Origin: UBA6448 sp051893155
GTDB taxonomy: Bacteria; Bacillota_I; Bacilli_A; RF39; UBA660
DNA: 7,955 nucleotides
Assembly (NCBI GenBank): GCA_051893155.1
Contig: JBJFGY010000074.1
Coordinates: 1 to 7,955, forward strand
Direction: 5' to 3'
Positions 4,777 through 7,955 of this stretch are shown piece by piece. A program made the translations under genes and the position numbers. The notes beneath the pieces are model-generated. The model did no database searches. It had not been told where the DNA came from and saw only the letters and a program-made list of their open reading frames with translations. Position 1 is the first letter of the stretch. Each line of letters opens with the position of its first letter.

Positions 4777-5976
4777 ATGAAATTATTAGCAGATAATTTA
4801 AGACCAACTTCATTAAATGATGTTATTGGTCAAGAACATTTAATTGGTAAAGGAAAAATAATTCGTAATTTAGTTGAAAATAAAAAAATATTTTCAATGA
4901 TTTTATATGGTCCTCCGGGAACTGGAAAAACTACGCTTGCTAAAGTAATTGCAAATGAGATTAATATTCCTTATCAGTTTTTAAATGCTACACAGAATAA
5001 TAAAAATGATTTTGAAATGGCCATGAATGATGCAAGACTTGAGGGCGAAAAAATTATTATTATTGATGAAATACATCGAATGAATAAGGATAAACAAGAT
5101 ATATTACTTCCATATTTAGAAAGTGGTACAATAATTTTAATTGGCCTTACAACATCAAATCCCTATTTAAAAGTAAATCCCGCAATAAGAAGTAGATGTA
5201 CAATTTTTGAACTTAAAAATATTAGTAAAGAAAATATTATTAAAGGATTATATAAAGCCAAAAATACTTTAAAGGATATTAAAATATCAGATGAAGCAAT
5301 TAATGCTATAGCAAATATCAGTGGTGGAGATTTACGAAGTGCTTATAATTTATTAGAGGTAAGTTATTATGCTTATGAAAATAAAGAAATAAGTAAAGAT
5401 GATATATTAAATATATCAAATAAATCAAATATTTTAATTGATGAAGATGATGATGGTCATTATGATGCTTTAAGTGCATTACAAAAATCCATCAGAGGAT
5501 CAGATGTAAATGCTTCACTACACTATTTAGCAAGACTTATATATGCTGGAGATTTAGATTCAATTGAAAGAAGACTATCAGTAATAGCTTATGAAGATAT
5601 TGGCCTTGCAAATCCTGGGATTGGACCAAGACTTGATAGTGCTATTAATGCAGCAGAAAGAGTTGGTCTTCCCGAAGCCCAAATAATTCTTGCCAATATC
5701 GTTGTTGAAATGGCATTATCACCCAAAAGTAATAGTACCTATCTTGCAATAAATAAAGCTATTGAAGATTTAAAATTTAAAGGGGCTACAAAGATACCTA
5801 ATAATATTCGTACAAATTCAAGTACATATTTATATCCTCATAATTATCATAATCATTATGTGAAACAAAATTATTTACCTGATGAATATAAGGATGTTAA
5901 ATATTATATTCCCCAAAACAATAATATTGAAAATAATTTAAATAAAATATTTAATGAAAGGACAAAACAAAAATGA
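4777..5976 (+). CDS. rarA: Replication-associated recombination protein A (RarA/MgsA), AAA+ ATPase
   Basis: This 399-residue protein aligns with the family end to end. The N-terminus MKLLADNLRPTSLNDVIGQ is diagnostic. It has Walker A GPPGTGKT (45-52), Walker B IIIIDEIH (93-100), sensor 1 TTSN (125-128), arginine finger R138 in AIRSR and sensor 2 GGDLR (183-187). The C-terminal clamp-loader-like and tetramerisation region includes DALSALQKSIRGSD (230-243), RRLSVIAYEDIGLANP (265-280) and YLYPHNY (351-357). RarA (YrvN in Bacillus, MgsA in E. coli) acts at stalled replication forks with SSB and recombination proteins. In-frame TGA at 4771 fixes the start at 4777. There is no Shine-Dalgarno sequence. 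Its TGA stop overlaps the gpsA start (ATGA), so the two genes form an operon. Confidence 0.96.
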   Translation: MKLLADNLRPTSLNDVIGQEHLIGKGKIIRNLVENKKIFSMILYGPPGTGKTTLAKVIANEINIPYQFLNATQNNKNDFEMAMNDARLEGEKIIIIDEIHRMNKDKQDILLPYLESGTIILIGLTTSNPYLKVNPAIRSRCTIFELKNISKENIIKGLYKAKNTLKDIKISDEAINAIANISGGDLRSAYNLLEVSYYAYENKEISKDDILNISNKSNILIDEDDDGHYDALSALQKSIRGSDVNASLHYLARLIYAGDLDSIERRLSVIAYEDIGLANPGIGPRLDSAINAAERVGLPEAQIILANIVVEMALSPKSNSTYLAINKAIEDLKFKGATKIPNNIRTNSSTYLYPHNYHNHYVKQNYLPDEYKDVKYYIPQNNNIENNLNKIFNERTKQK

Positions 5977-6950
5977 AAATTACACTTTTAGGAACTGGTG
6001 CATATGGACTTGCTATTGCAAGCAAATTAGCTAGTAATAATTTTAATGTTTGTATGTGGACAGAAAATAAAGAAAAAGAAGAAGAATATCAAAAAACACA
6101 TAATTTGAAAAGCATTAATTCGAATTATGAAATGCCTGATAATATTGAAGTTACCTCAAATATAAAAGATGCTATGACAAATGCTAAAATAATATTTTTT
6201 ACATGCGCATCAAAATATGTTAGTGATATGTCTGCATTGATACTTCCCTACTTCAATAAAGACATGATAATCTGTATTGCTAGTAAGGGTATTGATGAAA
6301 AAACATGCAATTTATTATCTAATGTTGTAAAATTTATTTTAAATTCTAAAAATATAACAGTTATATCAGGGCCAACTTTTGCTGTCGATATGCTTAATAA
6401 TGAACCGGTAGCTTTAGCTATTGCTGGTACAAATAAAAAAAGCCTAAATGAAGTTATTTCTGTATTAAGTGGCAAGACAATTAAACTTAGAAAGTCAAAA
6501 GATTTAATAGGCATTCAAATATGTGGTTCTATTAAAAATATTATTGCAATTGCATCAGGTATTTTAGGAGGATTAGGTTATTCAGAAAGTACTAGAGCTT
6601 TTTTAATAAATGAATCACTACATGATATTAAAAATTTAATTCATTATATGGGAGGAAAAAAGAAAACTATTCTATCTTTTGCAGGTATTGGTGATTTACT
6701 TATGACTTGTATGTCAACAAAAAGTAGAAATTATTCTTTTGGCTTTGTAATTGGGAAAACAAAAGATAAAAAAGAAATGGAAAAATATTTAGAAAATAAT
6801 ACAGTAGAAGGTTTAAATACACTAAAAACAGTGCTTATTCTTTTAAAAAGAAAAAATATTAATATTCCATTAATTAATATAATTAATGATATTGTTAATT
6901 TTAAAAAAGAACCAGAATCTCTTGCAGAATTTTTAATAAACAAAAAATAG
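5973..6950 (+). CDS. gpsA: NAD(P)+-dependent glycerol-3-phosphate dehydrogenase GpsA
   Basis: This 325-residue protein of normal family length reduces dihydroxyacetone phosphate to sn-glycerol-3-phosphate for phospholipid synthesis in the cytosol. The N-terminal Rossmann fold carries GTGAYG (7-12). Family motifs follow in order: SKGID (104-108), SGPTFAVD (132-139), the catalytic-lysine region GSIKNIIAIASGI with K188, AGIGDLLMTC (237-246, D241), SRNYSFG (251-257, substrate-binding Arg and Asn) and TVEG (277-280). The start overlaps the rarA stop as ATGA, with AAAGGA about 10 nt upstream. Coupling to rarA is presumably positional, not functional. The TAG stop lies in the left arm of the terminator shared with tcdA. 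Confidence 0.95.
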   Translation: MKITLLGTGAYGLAIASKLASNNFNVCMWTENKEKEEEYQKTHNLKSINSNYEMPDNIEVTSNIKDAMTNAKIIFFTCASKYVSDMSALILPYFNKDMIICIASKGIDEKTCNLLSNVVKFILNSKNITVISGPTFAVDMLNNEPVALAIAGTNKKSLNEVISVLSGKTIKLRKSKDLIGIQICGSIKNIIAIASGILGGLGYSESTRAFLINESLHDIKNLIHYMGGKKKTILSFAGIGDLLMTCMSTKSRNYSFGFVIGKTKDKKEMEKYLENNTVEGLNTLKTVLILLKRKNINIPLINIINDIVNFKKEPESLAEFLINKK

Positions 6951-6968
6951 CTTTTAAGCTATTTTTTT
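6942..6968. terminator. Bidirectional intrinsic terminator between gpsA and tcdA
   Basis: AAAAAATAGCT (6942-6952) pairs with AGCTATTTTTT (6957-6967) around a small loop. Seven T (6962-6968) follow on the plus strand, and six T (6947-6942) on the minus strand. The gpsA stop (6948-6950) is in the stem. The position between convergent genes fits use in both directions. Confidence 0.8.
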
Positions 6969-6975
6969 GAATTAA

Positions 6976-7644
6976 TTATGAATTTAAAATATCTTTAATA
7001 ACATAGTCAGCTAGTAAAATACCAGCTATTGAAGTAACACAAACATAAGAAGATATTGGTTTACTTTTAATGGGTTTTTCTTCACTTTTAACTACTGGAA
7101 TATCTTCTAAAAAGTTATATTTTTTTACTAAGTAGTGATTTAATTTTTTTCCAAGAGGATCAGATAAAGACTCTTTCAATGTACTTATTTTAACCATTTC
7201 AGGCTTTAATCTATTTCCTATTCCTAATGAAGAAATTATTTTTACTTTTTCTTTATATGCTTTTAAAATGATATTTACTTTAGCAGGTACACTATCACAT
7301 GCATCAATTATATAATCATATTGAGAAAAATCTAAAATACTATCTATATTTAAAAATTCATCATAAATAGTTATTTTAGCTTTTGGATTAATATCTTTAG
7401 CTCTTTGTAATGCAGTATCAATTTTTTTCATTCCAATTGTACTATGAAGAGCATAAAGTTGTCTATTTAAATTACTTTCTTCATATGTATCAAAATCTAT
7501 TACTGTAATATTTTCAATTCCACTTCTAACAAGAGTTTCAAAGCTAAATGATCCTACTCCACCAATGCCTACAAGTAAAATATTTTTTTTCTTTAGTTTA
7601 GTTAAATTATCTAATCCAAATAAATTAATTAATCTTTCTTCCAT
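6976..7644 (-). CDS. tcdA: tRNA threonylcarbamoyladenosine dehydratase TcdA
   Basis: This 222-residue E1/ThiF/MoeB-type protein has nucleotide-binding GIGGVGS (26-32), the following acidic strand end DFD (50-52), SNLNRQ (57-62), and GMKKI with K74. D114 and D117 lie in YIIDACDSVPAK. The TcdA-specific segment SLGIGNRLKPEMVKIS (139-154) is followed by SDPLGKKL (161-168) and a VVKSEEKP segment. TcdA (CsdL in E. coli, YrvM in Bacillus) dehydrates t6A37 in ANN-decoding tRNAs to cyclic ct6A using ATP. It is shorter than E. coli TcdA (268 aa) or YrvM (about 254 aa), mainly at the C-terminus. AGGAGT at 7656-7651 is 6 nt before the ATG. Only 15 nt separate the ATG from the end of the upstream structured RNA, so its promoter is not in that gap. 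Confidence 0.93.
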   Translation of the reverse strand: MEERLINLFGLDNLTKLKKKNILLVGIGGVGSFSFETLVRSGIENITVIDFDTYEESNLNRQLYALHSTIGMKKIDTALQRAKDINPKAKITIYDEFLNIDSILDFSQYDYIIDACDSVPAKVNIILKAYKEKVKIISSLGIGNRLKPEMVKISTLKESLSDPLGKKLNHYLVKKYNFLEDIPVVKSEEKPIKSKPISSYVCVTSIAGILLADYVIKDILNS

Positions 7645-7650
7645 AAAAAT

Positions 7651-7656
7651 ACTCCT
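7651..7656 (-). promoter_or_regulatory. tcdA ribosome-binding site, abutting the 3' end of the 6S-like RNA
   Basis: AGGAGT (7656-7651) is 6 nt from the tcdA ATG (7644) and only 3 nt after the oligo-U end of the structured RNA at 7660. The site decides the tcdA start. It implies that tcdA mRNA is either read-through from the RNA gene or starts within it. Confidence 0.7.
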
Positions 7657-7659
7657 ATT

Positions 7660-7836
7660 AAAAAACCCAGTATAGTCTATGCTAGATAAAATCCCGCTCT
7701 TACGCAGGTGGGCATCACATAAGTCATTTTAGGATTCTTATATACTTAATGAATAAGCTTTCTACACCATAACCTAATTAGATTCCCTTATTATTATCTT
7801 TAGTCGGTTTTATACGCTATAAACTATTAACTAGGT
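7660..7836 (-). ncRNA. ssrS: Probable 6S RNA (RNA polymerase-binding regulatory RNA)
   Basis: The minus strand contains a compact gene of about 177 nt with no reading frame. It has less AT-biased islands (GCCCACC, AGAGCGGG). A strong promoter puts +1 at 7836. The first bases ACCUAGU, then AUAGUUUAU and GC, pair with the 3' end (GC, AUAGACUAU, ACUGGGU, 7688-7665) in a long closing helix. Six U follow (7665-7660). Inside are an apical stem (UUAGG with CCUAA, capped by CUUAU/AUAAG) and a small hairpin CUUAUG/CGUAAG on the 3' side of an open central region. This is the 6S plan: closing stem, central bubble, terminal stem, which mimics an open promoter and sequesters sigma-A RNA polymerase. Synteny supports it, since a Bacillus 6S gene lies beside yrvM/tcdA and rarA. 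A cis-acting leader of tcdA is the main alternative. Confidence 0.66.
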
Positions 7837-7842
7837 ATCTTT

Positions 7843-7848
7843 ATTATA
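7843..7848 (-). promoter_or_regulatory. -10 element of the 6S-like RNA gene
   Basis: TATAAT reads 7848-7843 on the minus strand. The predicted +1 (7 nt past its last base) is 7836, the first nucleotide of the closing helix. Only a weak -35 (TTTTCT, 7871-7866) lies 17 bp upstream. Confidence 0.6.
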
Positions 7849-7955
7849 TCAAATTATATTAATTTAGAAAATAAAATATTTTAAATTTTACATAAAAATT
7901 GTAACTATTCAGACATTAAATAAACGATTATTAGTTAATTGTCTATTTTTATTGT

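Noticed and set aside
4721..6000. Mollicute code 4 (UGA as tryptophan)
   Set aside because: rarA ends in TGA exactly at the conserved family end and overlaps the gpsA ATG, and tryptophans in gpsA and the amidotransferase are TGG.
6248..6943. Two minus-strand open frames (6248-6514 and 6731-6943)
   Set aside because: Both are antisense to conserved gpsA motifs, without start signals or plausible protein sequence.
7660..7836. T-box or amino-acid riboswitch leader of tcdA
   Set aside because: There is no T-box consensus or specifier-loop layout, and tcdA is not a usual T-box target. The closing helix with its own promoter fits 6S RNA better.
7911..7945. Imperfect stem-loop AGACA-TTAA / TTAA-TGTCT near the right edge
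   Set aside because: The stem is bulged and very AT-rich and there is no adjacent complete gene. It could be a terminator of an off-window gene but cannot be supported.
7909..7953. Minus-strand open stretch of 14 codons at the right edge, possibly the end of an upstream gene
   Set aside because: It is too short and compositionally uninformative. aspS would be expected here by Bacillus synteny, but the residues do not identify it.

Overview
This window comes from a very AT-rich, compact bacterial chromosome, roughly a fifth to a quarter G+C by eye. Third codon positions are almost all A or T. The gene set points to a low-GC Firmicutes or Mollicutes-like lineage (class Bacilli in the broad sense, for example an uncultured host-associated relative of Erysipelotrichia or RF39): a Firmicutes-style XerD, the linked set rarA, tcdA and a 6S-like RNA, GpsA, a ZupT-type ZIP transporter and a class I glutamine amidotransferase. 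The taxonomic placement is inference. The code is standard: tryptophan is TGG, and rarA ends in TGA inside an ATGA overlap with gpsA. UGA is therefore a stop, which argues against Mycoplasma-type code 4.

Layout, left to right. (1) Positions 1-90 may hold the last codons of a plus-strand gene cut by the window edge (weak). (2) On the minus strand, a zinc/divalent-metal transporter (zupT-like, 690-1430) is followed 2 nt later by a gamma-glutamyl-GABA hydrolase-like amidotransferase (85-687). (3) A 43-residue, very basic protein made of Ser-Asn-Ala-Arg/Lys repeats (1533-1664, plus) has a perfect AGGAGG ribosome-binding site. It meets xerD (1688-2560, minus) at a shared bidirectional terminator. 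(4) A three-gene minus-strand operon of unrecognised proteins (4682 down to 2607) encodes a beta-rich protein, a HEIGH-containing putative zinc metallopeptidase and a helical protein. It has its own strong promoter and a hairpin terminator. (5) A divergent promoter region (4700-4770) has overlapping -35 elements and serves that operon on one side and rarA-gpsA (4777-6950, plus) on the other. (6) gpsA meets tcdA (6976-7644, minus) at another bidirectional terminator. (7) Upstream of tcdA, at 7836-7660 on the minus strand, is a structured RNA of about 177 nt with its own promoter. It has a long closing helix and an oligo-U end and is most likely 6S RNA (ssrS). In Bacillus a 6S RNA gene lies in this same neighbourhood (aspS - 6S - yrvM/tcdA - yrvN/rarA).

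Functionally, most recognised genes are housekeeping: chromosome dimer resolution (XerD), replication-fork maintenance (RarA), phospholipid precursor synthesis (GpsA), t6A tRNA modification to ct6A (TcdA), RNA polymerase regulation (6S RNA) and metal uptake (ZupT). The two parts most worth a second look are the unrecognised metallopeptidase operon, whose promoter is interlocked with that of rarA-gpsA, and a start-signal dichotomy. Four genes that appear to begin transcripts (zupT, the amidotransferase gene, xerD, rarA) have TATAAT 5-14 nt before the ATG and no Shine-Dalgarno sequence, which implies leaderless or nearly leaderless mRNAs. The operon-internal genes and a few others have clear Shine-Dalgarno sites. 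The bases beyond 7870 hold nothing I can call beyond a weak stem-loop at about 7911-7945.
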